From an uncultured bacterium (GTDB taxonomy: Bacteria; Verrucomicrobiota; Lentisphaeria; Victivallales; Victivallaceae), in NCBI GenBank assembly GCA_900551245.1, contig URVC01000038.1, positions 1 to 42,849 of the forward strand: a stretch of 42,849 bases of DNA, read 5' to 3'. The notes beneath the pieces are model-generated. The model was given only the letters and a program-made list of their open reading frames with translations. It ran no database searches and was not told the DNA's origin. The position numbers were made by a program, and so were the translations under genes. Positions within the stretch are counted from its first letter, which is position 1. Every line of letters starts with the position of its first letter. Below are positions 1 through 8,520 of this stretch, one piece after another.

Positions 1-166
<166 letters not shown>

Positions 167-167
167 C

Positions 168-204
168 TTTTTTCTTATCGCTTCCCAAAAGCCATAAGAA
201 AAAA
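168..204 (+). other. Hairpin in the 23S-5S spacer
   Basis: An 11-bp inverted repeat (168-178, TTTTTTCTTAT, with 194-204, ATAAGAAAAAA) closes a 15-base loop directly after mature 23S rRNA. It probably serves rRNA processing or folding. It is unlikely to be a terminator because 5S rRNA follows and no U tract comes after the stem. Confidence 0.45.
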
Positions 205-265
205 GCTAGTCTCAACTGAGTCTTCTTTCAGACTTCACTTCAACATTTTCTTTCTTTGTATTTTT

Positions 266-381
266 TTCCGGTGCTCATAGCGGAGTAGAAACACACGTTC
301 CCTTCCCGAACACGGTAGTTAAGGACTCCAGCGGCGATGGTACTGTACATTTGACTATGGGAGAGTAGCACGGTGCCGGAA
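266..381 (+). rRNA. rrf: 5S ribosomal RNA
   Basis: About 116 bases with the 5S landmarks: TTCCCGAACACGG in the loop B/C region, GGCGATGGTACTG, and GGGAGAGTAGCACGGTGCCGG near the 3' end read as overlapping parts. The ends (TTCCGGTGCT at 266-275 and GGTGCCGGAA at 372-381) pair as helix I with G-U pairs allowed. It lies about 100 bases after 23S rRNA and just before a strong terminator. Confidence 0.93.
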
Positions 382-390
382 TTTTTCTTA

Positions 391-428
391 CCTCCAGTTG
401 CTTCGCACACAACTGGAGGTTTTTTTTT
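391..428 (+). terminator. Rho-independent terminator of the rRNA operon
   Basis: Perfect 10-bp stem (391-400, CCTCCAGTTG, with 410-419, CAACTGGAGG), a 9-base loop and a run of nine T from 420. It ends the rRNA operon 10 bases after 5S rRNA. Confidence 0.92.
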
Positions 429-520
429 CTTCGAAGCAGAAGAGATCTGGCGAGCCGGAACGTCCGTGGAAGTCCGGCTTCGCAACTGCAAAACCATGCG
501 ATAATTACCGCCGGAAAAAG

Positions 521-549
521 TTGTAAATCCACGGCAGACAGTATATATT
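521..549 (+). promoter_or_regulatory. Promoter of the psd-pssA operon
   Basis: -35 TTGTAA (521-526), 17-base spacer, -10 TATATT (544-549), about 40 bases before psd. It is the only good sigma-70-like match between the rRNA terminator and psd. Positions 429-520 show nothing else I can support. Confidence 0.6.
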
Positions 550-591
550 ATCCAATTCACTGAAATTACAGGAAAAGGCGATGGATCGATT

Positions 592-1278
592 ATGATGACT
601 TTGACCCGATATGGATTGCGCGAGTGGGGAACTGCCGGACTGATCACCCTGGTGATTCTGATCGGCTGCTGGTATCTGATCCGTCACGGGCACCCCGGCT
701 GGGGGTGGTCGGTGGCGGCTGTTGTCGTCGTACTGTTTCTGGCGTTTGCCGCCTTCTTCCGCAATCCGTCGCGGACGATTCCCGCGGACCCCGCGGTTCT
801 GGTTGGACCGGCTGACGGCGTAGTCCGGGATATCGAAGTGGTGGAGGATTTCAACTTCCCCCCCTTCGACGGCAAGGCGCGCCGGATCGGCATCTTCCTT
901 TCGGTGCTCAATGTGCATGTCAACCGCGCTCCCGCCGAACTCGAGGTGGAGAGCAAATTCTATCGGGAAGGGGAATACCTCGACGCCCGCAACAGCGAAT
1001 GCGCCAAGCGCAATGAGGCGATGACAATCGCCGGAACCGCCACCGCCGGCGGAAAACGGTTCCCGTTGGCGGTCCGGCAGATCTCCGGCGCCATCGCCCG
1101 GCGGATCGTCTGCCCGGTCGATCCCGGCCGGAAGCTCCGCAAGGGAGAGGTCTACGGTATGATCAAATTCGGTTCCCGTACCGAACTCTATCTGCCGGTG
1201 GACGGGTTTGAAATCAATGTCAAAGTCGGCGACCGGGTCTACGGCGGCGAGACCATCATGGCAACGGTGAAGGAGTAG
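592..1278 (+). CDS. psd: Phosphatidylserine decarboxylase, short archaeal-type proenzyme
   Basis: Decarboxylates phosphatidylserine to phosphatidylethanolamine at the inner membrane. The 228-residue length and organisation fit the short PSD-A class. Two N-terminal hydrophobic segments (about residues 13-30 and 36-56) precede the catalytic domain, which shows GPADGVV near 85 and LNVHVNR with His109. The self-cleavage site is Gly194-Ser195 (KFGSRTELYLP); Ser195 should become the pyruvoyl group. The start may be 592 or the adjacent ATG at 595; the ribosome site is weak. pssA, which makes its substrate, follows after 5 bases, so the two consecutive steps are co-transcribed. Confidence 0.93.
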   Translation: MMTLTRYGLREWGTAGLITLVILIGCWYLIRHGHPGWGWSVAAVVVVLFLAFAAFFRNPSRTIPADPAVLVGPADGVVRDIEVVEDFNFPPFDGKARRIGIFLSVLNVHVNRAPAELEVESKFYREGEYLDARNSECAKRNEAMTIAGTATAGGKRFPLAVRQISGAIARRIVCPVDPGRKLRKGEVYGMIKFGSRTELYLPVDGFEINVKVGDRVYGGETIMATVKE

Positions 1279-1283
1279 CGGTT

Positions 1284-2102
1284 ATGAAACAACGGTTCCG
1301 GGAGCTGATCCAGACGCAGCGCTGGCTGAAATATGTGCCGAACTCTCTGACGCTGTGCAACTCTCTCTGCGGGTTCGCCGCGATCCTCTACATGTTGCGC
1401 GCGTATGAGCGTGATCTTACCCGGGGCGATGCGCTCGGGGTGTTCGCCGTCGCCGCGGTGGTCATCTGCTTTGCGATGGTGTTCGATGCGCTCGACGGCT
1501 TCGCCGCCCGCATCTTCAATGCGGCGAGCATGCACGGACTTCAGATGGACTCCCTGTCGGACATGGTCACCTTCGGCGTCGCACCTGCCGCACTGGTGGC
1601 GATCATGACCCACAGCCTGCGTGACTGGGAACTCAACCGCACCCAGGAGATTGCCGTCTACATCCTCTCCTCGGTCTATCTCGGCTGCGCCGCGCTCCGG
1701 CTGGCGACCTACAATGTACACGCGATTCTGGAGAAGAAGAGCAGTGAGAAGTTCTCCGGACTTCCTTCTCCCGGCGCGGCGGCCGCCATCTGTGTGACGG
1801 TTGTCTTCGCCTACCGTTCCGGAATCCGGCTCAATGCGGTTGCGTTTATTCTGCCCTGCTATGCGGCGGTGCTCGGTCTGCTGATGGTCAGCCCGATTCC
1901 CTACATCCACTTCGGGAAGTGGTTGGTTTCGGTGCGCCGCAACCGGCGCCGGATGATGGCACTGATCGTCATGCTTCTGCTGTTGTGCTTCTTCCAGATC
2001 TATGCTCTGACCGCGCTGGTTACGCTCTATGTGCTTTCCGGGCCGGTGATGGCGCTTTTCCGGAAGTTCCGCCATACCGCGGTCGCTCCATCAAACCCGT
2101 AA
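1284..2102 (+). CDS. pssA: CDP-diacylglycerol--serine O-phosphatidyltransferase
   Basis: Condenses CDP-diacylglycerol with L-serine to give phosphatidylserine, the substrate of the preceding psd product. A multi-pass membrane protein of 272 residues with the full CDP-alcohol phosphotransferase signature DG-x2-AR-x8-G-x3-D-x3-D (read as DALDGFAARIF, then GLQMDSLSD). At least six hydrophobic segments follow. The opening PNSLTLCNSLCGF is typical of membrane-type PssA. Other CDP-alcohol transferases share the signature, but the neighbour psd favours the serine enzyme. Confidence 0.92.
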   Translation: MKQRFRELIQTQRWLKYVPNSLTLCNSLCGFAAILYMLRAYERDLTRGDALGVFAVAAVVICFAMVFDALDGFAARIFNAASMHGLQMDSLSDMVTFGVAPAALVAIMTHSLRDWELNRTQEIAVYILSSVYLGCAALRLATYNVHAILEKKSSEKFSGLPSPGAAAAICVTVVFAYRSGIRLNAVAFILPCYAAVLGLLMVSPIPYIHFGKWLVSVRRNRRRMMALIVMLLLLCFFQIYALTALVTLYVLSGPVMALFRKFRHTAVAPSNP

Positions 2103-2126
2103 TCCTGTTTAGAAGGGGAATTCGTC

Positions 2127-3086
2127 ATGCACTATTTGATTACCGGCGGCGCCGGTTTCATCGGCAGTCATCTTGCGGAAGCGTTGCTGGCATCGGGCGG
2201 AACCGTGACTGTGGTGGACAATTTTTCCACCGGCAGCCGTGACAATCTCGCCGCCGTCGTCGACAATCCCCGGCTGCAGGTGATCGAATCGGACGTGGTG
2301 ACCGATACCGAACTGCTCCGCTCTCTGGTGCCGCAGTGCGACGCAGTCATCCATCTGGCGGCGGCGGTCGGTGTGGAACTGGTGGTGCACGATCCGGTGC
2401 GCACCATCCTCACCAATGTGCACGGCACGGAAAATATTCTCCGGCTCGCCGCGGAACATCACCGGCGCATTCTGGTTGCCTCCACCAGCGAGGTGTATGG
2501 CAAATCGACCCATGCCAAATTTTCGGAAACCGACGATCTTATTATCGGTTCTCCCTTCAACTCCCGCTGGAGTTATGCGTGCAGCAAGCTGCTGGATGAG
2601 TTTCTGCTGATGGCGTTTCACCGCGCCTCCGGGCTGCCCGGCACTGTGGTGCGTTTCTTCAACACGGTCGGTCCGCGCCAGACCGGCCGCTACGGCATGG
2701 TTGTGCCGCGGTTCGTCGGACGTGCCCTGCGCAACGAGCCGTTGCAGGTTTACGGCGACGGCGAACAATCCCGCTGTTTCTGCCATGTGGCGGATGTGGT
2801 GCGCGCCCTGCTGCTGCTGCTGCCCCGCGAAGACAGCTGGGGTGGAGTGTTCAACATCGGCAGTCAGCGCTCGGTCACCATCCGCCAGCTGGCGGAACTG
2901 GTGATTGAACGGACGAAGAGTTCCTCGGTCATCGAGCAGATCCCCTACGAGAAGGCGTACGAAAAGGGGTTTGAGGATATGCGCCGCCGGATGCCCGATA
3001 CGGATCTCATCCATTCCCTCACCGGCTGGAAGCCGGAGATCTCTCTCGAACAGATCATCGACGATGTCAGCCGTTCGCTGGCGTAG
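2127..3086 (+). CDS. NAD-dependent sugar-nucleotide epimerase/dehydratase
   Basis: An extended short-chain dehydrogenase of 319 residues acting on a nucleotide sugar. The NAD-binding Rossmann motif GGAGFIG lies at residues 7-13, STSEVYG carries the catalytic Ser/Thr region, and Tyr150-x3-Lys154 (SYACSKLLDE) is the catalytic pair. GDGEQSRCFCHVADVV fits the substrate loop of the UDP-glucose 4-epimerase/UDP-glucuronate decarboxylase group. The exact reaction cannot be decided by eye. It starts 24 bases after pssA and probably belongs to the same transcript, feeding envelope polysaccharide synthesis. Confidence 0.85.
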   Translation: MHYLITGGAGFIGSHLAEALLASGGTVTVVDNFSTGSRDNLAAVVDNPRLQVIESDVVTDTELLRSLVPQCDAVIHLAAAVGVELVVHDPVRTILTNVHGTENILRLAAEHHRRILVASTSEVYGKSTHAKFSETDDLIIGSPFNSRWSYACSKLLDEFLLMAFHRASGLPGTVVRFFNTVGPRQTGRYGMVVPRFVGRALRNEPLQVYGDGEQSRCFCHVADVVRALLLLLPREDSWGGVFNIGSQRSVTIRQLAELVIERTKSSSVIEQIPYEKAYEKGFEDMRRRMPDTDLIHSLTGWKPEISLEQIIDDVSRSLA

Positions 3087-3132
3087 CCGTTGCGGTGGTC
3101 CGACGGTGCCGGAAATTCCTTGAGGTGACAGC

Positions 3133-3762
3133 ATGCGTGTTCTGATTACGGCGGGGCCGACCCGCGAAAGAATTGACGCGGTCCGCTTTCTCTCGAACCG
3201 TTCGACCGGGAAAATGGGATATGCGCTGGCGGAAGCGGCGCACTCCATGGGCCACGAGGTGACGCTGGTCTCCGGGCCGGTGGCGCTCGCCGCGCCGGAA
3301 GGGGTGAAGCTGATCCGGGTGGAGTCCGCCCGCGAAATGGCGGAGGCGGTTCTCGCGGCGGCTCCGGAAATGGAGCTGATCGTCATGGCGGCCGCGGTCG
3401 CGGATTACCGGCCGGTGACGGTGTTCCCGGGGAAACTGAAGAAACAGCCGGGAAATCTCATGATTGAGCTGGAGCGGACCGAGGACATCCTCGCTTCGCT
3501 GGGGGCGCGGAAACGGCCCGGGCAGATTCTGGCCGGTTTTGCCGCCGAGACCGAGGAGCTGCTTGCCAACGCTTCCGGCAAGCTGGCGAAAAAAAATCTT
3601 GACTGGATCGCGGCCAACGATGTGAGCCGGAGCGATATCGGCTTCGGCTCACCGGACAATGCGGTGACACTGCTGGCGAAGGATGGACGGCGGTTCGAAT
3701 TCGGCCCGGCGCCGAAGCGGCAGATCGCCGAGGCGATCCTGAAAGCCATCCTGGCGAAGTGA
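3133..3762 (+). CDS. coaB: Phosphopantothenoylcysteine synthetase (CoaB), stand-alone
   Basis: Joins 4'-phosphopantothenate and cysteine in coenzyme A synthesis, activating the acid with a nucleotide. At 209 residues it covers only the CoaB half of the usual CoaBC fusion. Motifs seen: ITAGPTRERID at the start, RFLSNRSTGKMG (nucleotide binding), AAAVADYRP, the KLKK lysine cluster, GFAAET and ANDVS. No flavin-dependent CoaC decarboxylase domain is present before or after it in this window, so that step must be encoded elsewhere. A run of six A sits inside the gene near 3590, but the frame continues. Confidence 0.9.
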   Translation: MRVLITAGPTRERIDAVRFLSNRSTGKMGYALAEAAHSMGHEVTLVSGPVALAAPEGVKLIRVESAREMAEAVLAAAPEMELIVMAAAVADYRPVTVFPGKLKKQPGNLMIELERTEDILASLGARKRPGQILAGFAAETEELLANASGKLAKKNLDWIAANDVSRSDIGFGSPDNAVTLLAKDGRRFEFGPAPKRQIAEAILKAILAK

Positions 3763-3787
3763 ACTCTTCTCTTTGAAGGATAACCCG

Positions 3788-4339
3788 ATGAAAATTCTCT
3801 TCTTTTCCGATGTGCACGGCTCTCCGGAGAGCGTGGAACTCTTGTTGGCGCAGGCCGGCCGGCTCCAGCCGGAACTTTTCGTTCTGCTCGGCGATGTGCT
3901 GTATCACGGGCCCCGCAACCCGCTCAAGCCGGATTATGCGCCGCGTCGGGTGACCGAACTGCTCAATCCGCTCCGGGAGAAGATTGTCGCCGTCCGCGGC
4001 AACTGCGACTCCGAGGTGGATCAGATGATGCTGGAGTTCCCGCTGATGGCGGACTACTCCACGTTGCTGGCGGAGGGGCACAAGTTCTTCCTCACCCACG
4101 GGCATCACTGGAATCCGGCGACGCCGCCGCCGATCGGCTCCGGTTCCGTTCTCGCGTTCGGGCATACGCACATCCCCTGTCTCGAAACCTGTGCCGATGG
4201 GCTGATCGCCTTCAATCCCGGTTCGATCTCCCTGCCAAAAGGAGGAAATCCCCCGTCGTTCGGGTTGCTCGACGGAGGACGGCTTTCGGTGCGGGAACTC
4301 GCCACCGGCGAGGAGATGCTTTCGCTTCTCCTCCCGTGA
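3788..4339 (+). CDS. yfcE: YfcE-type metallophosphoesterase
   Basis: A 183-residue calcineurin-like phosphodiesterase of the YfcE/MJ0936 family; these are Mn-dependent and hydrolyse phosphodiesters in vitro, with unclear cell role. Metal-binding motifs in order: SDVHGS (about 8-13), LLGDVLYHG, RGNCDSEVD, THGHHW and FGHTHIP. The ATG at 3788 is preferred over an in-frame TTG at 3773 because GAAGGA (3775-3780) lies at the right distance. It follows coaB by 25 bases and ends convergent with batA, 13 bases away. Confidence 0.88.
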   Translation: MKILFFSDVHGSPESVELLLAQAGRLQPELFVLLGDVLYHGPRNPLKPDYAPRRVTELLNPLREKIVAVRGNCDSEVDQMMLEFPLMADYSTLLAEGHKFFLTHGHHWNPATPPPIGSGSVLAFGHTHIPCLETCADGLIAFNPGSISLPKGGNPPSFGLLDGGRLSVRELATGEEMLSLLLP

Positions 4340-4352
4340 GGCCGCGTTCCGG

Positions 4353-5378
4353 TCAGGGCAGCCGCATGCACCAGGTGGTGTCGGCGATGAAGCCGAGCAG
4401 CAGCAGCCCGAGGGCCACCAGGGCGAGACGCGGGGCGTACTCCCGGAACTCGATGTATTTCGGCTGTTCGATGGTGGTTTTTTCCAGCTGATTGATCTGG
4501 TCCATCACCTGTTTCATGCCGTCGGCGTCGGCGGCGTGGAAGTAACTGCCGCCGGTGATCTCCGCGAGCGACCGCAAGAGCTTCTCGTCGAATTCATCCT
4601 GAATGCGTTCGAAGCGGGCGCCGCCGAATCCGTTCACCAGGAAGAAGGCGTTGCGACTGCCGATGCCGACGGTGTGGATCACCACGTCGAACTCTTTGGC
4701 CAGTGCGGCCGCCTGTTCCGGCGTGAGCCGGTTTTCGGCGGTGTTGCGCCCGTCGGTGAAGAGCACCAGCACCCGCCGGGGCGCGTCCGACTTCTTCAGC
4801 CGGTTGACCCCCGAGGCGAGCGGCGAAGCGATTCCGGTGGCGTCGCCGATCATGCCCGGTTCGAGCCGGTCGAGGTGGGCGAGCAGCCAGGCGTGGTCCA
4901 GCGTCGGCGGCGCGAGGCTGTAGGCGAGCTGGGCGAAGCCGATGAGTCCGATCCGGTCGTTGGGACGCGCCTCGATGAAGCGGCGGATTTCATCCTTGGC
5001 CACTTCGAGCCGGTTTTTCACCTCTCCGGCATTGACCGCGCGGGCGAGCTGACTGCCGCTGGTGATGCTCTGCGGAACGTCGAACGCCTGCATGCTTCCG
5101 GACATATCCACCGCCAGGATGATATCGATTCCCTGCGAGCGGATCATCACCTTTTCGTCTCCGTAGCGGGGCCGCGCCAGGGCGACGATCAGCACCGCCG
5201 CGCCGATCAGCATGCAGAGCTGCGGAAAGGTCGGCCGCCGCCGGGCACGCACCCCCCGGAAGGGGACTGCGGTCGAAACCACGATCGACGGGCGTTTCCT
5301 CCAGTAGACCAGATAGCAGCCGATCAGCGGCGGAAGCAGCAGAAGCAGCAGTACCCAGGGATAAGCGAATTCCATCAT
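4353..5378 (-). CDS. batA: BatA-type von Willebrand factor A membrane protein
   Basis: A 341-residue inner-membrane protein with an extracytoplasmic or cytoplasmic vWA domain held between membrane segments at residues 6-25, 55-68 and near 317-333. The metal site DMSGS (Asp91, Ser93, Ser95) is intact, with a downstream GDATG threonine and a FTDGRN motif. In Bacteroidota such proteins form the Bat (aerotolerance) operon with MoxR and DUF58 proteins and are thought to act in envelope stress or complex assembly. The start ATG overlaps the stop of the upstream gene (ATGA) and has GGAGGTG in front. It is the last gene of the operon; no BatB or TPR-containing BatC follows. Confidence 0.87.
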   Translation of the reverse strand: MMEFAYPWVLLLLLLPPLIGCYLVYWRKRPSIVVSTAVPFRGVRARRRPTFPQLCMLIGAAVLIVALARPRYGDEKVMIRSQGIDIILAVDMSGSMQAFDVPQSITSGSQLARAVNAGEVKNRLEVAKDEIRRFIEARPNDRIGLIGFAQLAYSLAPPTLDHAWLLAHLDRLEPGMIGDATGIASPLASGVNRLKKSDAPRRVLVLFTDGRNTAENRLTPEQAAALAKEFDVVIHTVGIGSRNAFFLVNGFGGARFERIQDEFDEKLLRSLAEITGGSYFHAADADGMKQVMDQINQLEKTTIEQPKYIEFREYAPRLALVALGLLLLGFIADTTWCMRLP

Positions 5379-6346
5379 TTTTCACCTCCTCCGGCGGACT
5401 CCTCCGGCCGGATGCGGGTGCTCTCCACCAGCTCTTCGGCACGCGAAAGCGCGTCGTCGAGCAGCTCCCCGCTGGGCGGCGCCTTGGCGAACTTCACCTG
5501 GTCGGCCGCGGTCATGAAATCGCGCAGGAACGGCCGCTGCGCCTCCGGCAGCGGACTGGTCCGGCTGTTGAGTTCGGCGAGAAACTCCGGCGTGGTCCGG
5601 GTGGAGGCCGGAATCTCAAACCGGGTTTCCAGATAGCTGCGCACCAGGTCGGTGAGCCGCACGAACCCGGTTTCCAGCGGAATCCGGTGGTCGTGCAGTT
5701 CGCCGCGGAGCGCGTGAAGCGCGAGCATCGCCCGCTCCCACGGCGGCAGTTCCGGCGCCCGTTTCCGGCGGCGGCGCCACAGGAACCAGGCCAGCAGTGC
5801 CGCCGGAATCAGCAACAGCCACCAGAGCCGGTTCGAAACGGTCGATTTCGTCACGGCGACGGCATCGGCCAGCTGCAGTTCCGCATTGGGGGCGACCTTC
5901 GCCGCACCGGCGGAGAAGTCCGGAATGGTCACGGTGAAGAGCACCGGCTCCCCGCCGGATTTCTCGGGCGAAAGTTCCAGCGTCAGCACCCCCGGCTGAA
6001 CGGTTCCCGGCCGGAAGGGGCGGAGTTCGGCGGCAATCCGCCACCCTTGACGCGACCACTTCCAGCCGCTCCGGTCGATCTCCGGTTCTCCCACCAGCGT
6101 CGACCCGTCGCCGGGCTCGGCGACCACCTTGTTCACCCGGCGGAAGAGCGGCAGTTCCAGCTCGACCGACGCGCGGACGGTGGAGCCGAGCTGGATCCCC
6201 TCCGCGGGGTCGAGCGTCGCAATCCCCGGCACCTCCGCCGGGGCGGTCAGGCGGAGCGAATACAGATATCCGCTCCCGACGACGAGCACGGCAAGCACAA
6301 TCACCGCCGCGACCGTCGCTCCAGAATACAGTAAAAGACGTTTCAT
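5375..6346 (-). CDS. BatD/DUF4381-like membrane protein
   Basis: A 323-residue protein between DUF58 and batA, the place usually held by DUF4381 or BatD proteins. It has an N-terminal membrane anchor (about 7-30), an extracytoplasmic beta-rich region to about 170, a second membrane helix (WWLLLIPAALLAWFLW) followed by a basic stretch RRRRKR, and a cytoplasmic alpha-helical tail that resembles DUF4381 in its SYLETRFEIP region. So it looks like a BatD-style outer part joined to a DUF4381-style tail. GAGGTG precedes the start, 9 bases after the DUF58 gene. The family assignment is from context and pattern. Confidence 0.7.
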   Translation of the reverse strand: MKRLLLYSGATVAAVIVLAVLVVGSGYLYSLRLTAPAEVPGIATLDPAEGIQLGSTVRASVELELPLFRRVNKVVAEPGDGSTLVGEPEIDRSGWKWSRQGWRIAAELRPFRPGTVQPGVLTLELSPEKSGGEPVLFTVTIPDFSAGAAKVAPNAELQLADAVAVTKSTVSNRLWWLLLIPAALLAWFLWRRRRKRAPELPPWERAMLALHALRGELHDHRIPLETGFVRLTDLVRSYLETRFEIPASTRTTPEFLAELNSRTSPLPEAQRPFLRDFMTAADQVKFAKAPPSGELLDDALSRAEELVESTRIRPEESAGGGEK

Positions 6347-6355
6347 GGCGGCACC

Positions 6356-7237
6356 TCAATGGCTCATGCGTTCGCGGCGGCGCGAGAAGAACTCGACCAC
6401 CGGGCGCAGCACATCCTGACCGCTCTCGATCTCGACGAGATCCACCCGGGCGCGGCGGCAGATCTCCCGCCGCGCGGCCCGCTGTTCGTCGAGCGCCCGG
6501 TCAAGTTTTTTCAGATCGCGCGTCCCGCCGCCGAAACTGACGAGCTGCCCGGTTTCGGCGTCCTCGACCACTACCGGCGCGGTGCACGGCCAGCGGTGTT
6601 CGACCGGGTCGAAAATCTGGAGCGCGATGCAGTCGTGCTTGCGGTTGAGAATTTTGAGACTCGCTTCGAAGGACTCCTCCGAAATCAGGTCGCTGATCAG
6701 AAAGATCACGCTCTTCTTTTTGAGCATCTGCGCAGTCTCCCGCAGAGCCAGCGCGATATCCGTCCCCGGCGAAGCGGGTTCGAAGGCGAGCATCTCGCGG
6801 ATCAGCCGCAGTGTGTGGCGGCGGCCCGATTTCGGCGGCACGTAGAGCTCGATCCGGTCGCTGAACATCATCAGCCCGACCTTGTCGCCGTTCCGGCCGG
6901 CGCTGAAGGCGAGCAGCGCCGCGAGCTCCGCCGCGGTCCGCCGCTTGGTCTTCTCGGCCGAACCGAAGGCGCCGGAAGCCGATACGTCGACCAGCAGCAG
7001 TACGGTCAGCTCCCGTTCCTCGATGTATTTTTTGATGTAGGGCGACCCCATCCGGGCCGACACGTTCCAGTCGATGTCGCGCACATCATCTTCGGGGGTG
7101 TATTCGCGCACCTCGTCGAATTCGATGCCGCGCCCCTTGAACACGCTGCGGTAGGCGCCGCCGGTGATCTCGTCGACCACCCGGTTGGTGCGGATATCCA
7201 GCAGGTGTATCTGTTTGGCTATTTCTGGCGGCAGCAT
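6356..7237 (-). CDS. DUF58 domain protein
   Basis: A 293-residue cytoplasmic protein of the DUF58 family, nearly always encoded next to a MoxR ATPase. The DUF58 core reads DIDWNVSARMGSPYIKKYIE near 73-93. A vWA-like fold follows with LLLVDVSASGAFG; in this metal-site segment the usual DxSxS reads DVSAS. GGAGG lies before the start. It follows moxR by 61 bases. The partner ATPase is thought to remodel or load vWA proteins, here probably this one and BatA. Confidence 0.88.
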   Translation of the reverse strand: MLPPEIAKQIHLLDIRTNRVVDEITGGAYRSVFKGRGIEFDEVREYTPEDDVRDIDWNVSARMGSPYIKKYIEERELTVLLLVDVSASGAFGSAEKTKRRTAAELAALLAFSAGRNGDKVGLMMFSDRIELYVPPKSGRRHTLRLIREMLAFEPASPGTDIALALRETAQMLKKKSVIFLISDLISEESFEASLKILNRKHDCIALQIFDPVEHRWPCTAPVVVEDAETGQLVSFGGGTRDLKKLDRALDEQRAARREICRRARVDLVEIESGQDVLRPVVEFFSRRRERMSH

Positions 7238-7298
7238 GAGTGAACCTCCATTCCCGCGAATGATTCCACAGTTTCCGGACGCTGGAGCAGGTGCCGCA

Positions 7299-8321
7299 CT
7301 ACGGCGTGCGCAGTTCGGCCAGCAACCGCTGAATCACGGTGTCGGAGTCGATGTTTTCCGCTTCCGCCTCATAGGAAAGCACGATGCGGTGCCGGAGCAC
7401 GTCGGGCGCGATCTCCTTGACATCCTGCGGCAGCACGTAGGCGCGCCCTTCGAGCAGCGCCGCACCGCGGGCCGCCAGCGCCAGCGCGATCGATGCACGC
7501 GGCGAAGCGCCGAAGCTGATCAGCCCGTCGAGCTCCTCCAGACGGGCTCCCTGCTGACGGCTGGAGAGCTCCGACCGGCAGCCCGGACGGGTCGCGATCA
7601 CCAGGTCGAGGATGTATTCGATGATCTTCTCGTCGATGTAGATCTTGTCGACCAGTTCGCGGGCGGCCATGATGTCGTCGAGTTTGGCGACCGCAATCGC
7701 GTTGAGCGACGGAGTCGGATGCGCCATGCGGTTGACCACCGCCGCCTCTTCACCGCGGGAGGGATAGCTCACGCGGAGTTTGAACATGAAGCGGTCGAGC
7801 TGCGCCTCCGGCAAGGGATAGGTTCCCTCCTGCTCGATCGGATTCTGGGTGGCCATCACCAGAAACGGCGCCGGGAGCTTGAAGCACTCGCCGGCGATGG
7901 TGACCTGTTTCTCCTGCATTGCCTCCAGAAGTGCGCTCTGCACCTTGGCCGGGGCGCGGTTGATTTCGTCGGCGAGCACGATGTTGGCGAAGACCGGTCC
8001 GATCCGGGTCGAGAATTCGTGGGTGTCGGCGTTGTAGATGCGCGTGCCGATGACGTCGGCCGGGAGCAGGTCGGGGGTGAACTGCAACCGGGAGAACGTG
8101 CCGTTCAGCGATTGCGCCAGCGTCTTCACCGCCAGGGTCTTGGCCAGCCCCGGCACCCCTTCGAGCAGCACGTGGCCGTCGGAGATCAGCGCGAGCAGCA
8201 GCCGGTCGATCAGTTTCTCCTGGCCGGCGATGATCCGCCCCATTTCGGTCTTGATGAGCTGGAGCGGCGCCGCCTGGATCCGAACCTGTTCCTGAAGAAG
8301 CTGAATGTCTTTTTGTTCCAT
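7299..8321 (-). CDS. moxR: MoxR-family AAA+ ATPase
   Basis: First gene of the four-gene Bat-like operon, 340 residues. Walker A is GVPGLAKT, Walker B VLADEINRAP, sensor 1 MATQNPIEQEGTYPLPEAQLD read as overlapping parts, and RFMFKL follows as in all MoxR proteins. It is a cytoplasmic chaperone-like ATPase that works with vWA-domain partners, here the DUF58 and BatA products. The ribosome site GAGGAGGT is strong with six bases to ATG. The AT-rich stretch at 8322-8400 should hold its promoter, but I see no clear -35/-10 pair. Confidence 0.92.
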   Translation of the reverse strand: MEQKDIQLLQEQVRIQAAPLQLIKTEMGRIIAGQEKLIDRLLLALISDGHVLLEGVPGLAKTLAVKTLAQSLNGTFSRLQFTPDLLPADVIGTRIYNADTHEFSTRIGPVFANIVLADEINRAPAKVQSALLEAMQEKQVTIAGECFKLPAPFLVMATQNPIEQEGTYPLPEAQLDRFMFKLRVSYPSRGEEAAVVNRMAHPTPSLNAIAVAKLDDIMAARELVDKIYIDEKIIEYILDLVIATRPGCRSELSSRQQGARLEELDGLISFGASPRASIALALAARGAALLEGRAYVLPQDVKEIAPDVLRHRIVLSYEAEAENIDSDTVIQRLLAELRTP

Positions 8322-8520
8322 AATGGTACCTCCTCAAAAAATAATCGTCTGATCGGATGGATCCCTCTTCAATCTATAACCATACAATATGCCGCTTTGC
8401 CGGAATGTCAAGCCCGCGGGCGGAAAAAATTCCCCGCATCGCCCGCCGTTCCCGGTGTTGCAAAATATGGAAGCCGGGGATATCTTAATGACACAGCAAT
8501 TCAACCGGGAGTGTGACAGT

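Noticed and set aside
1239..2075. Long minus-strand frame opposite pssA
   Set aside because: Antisense shadow of a clear gene, with a Gln/His/Arg-rich translation and no motif.
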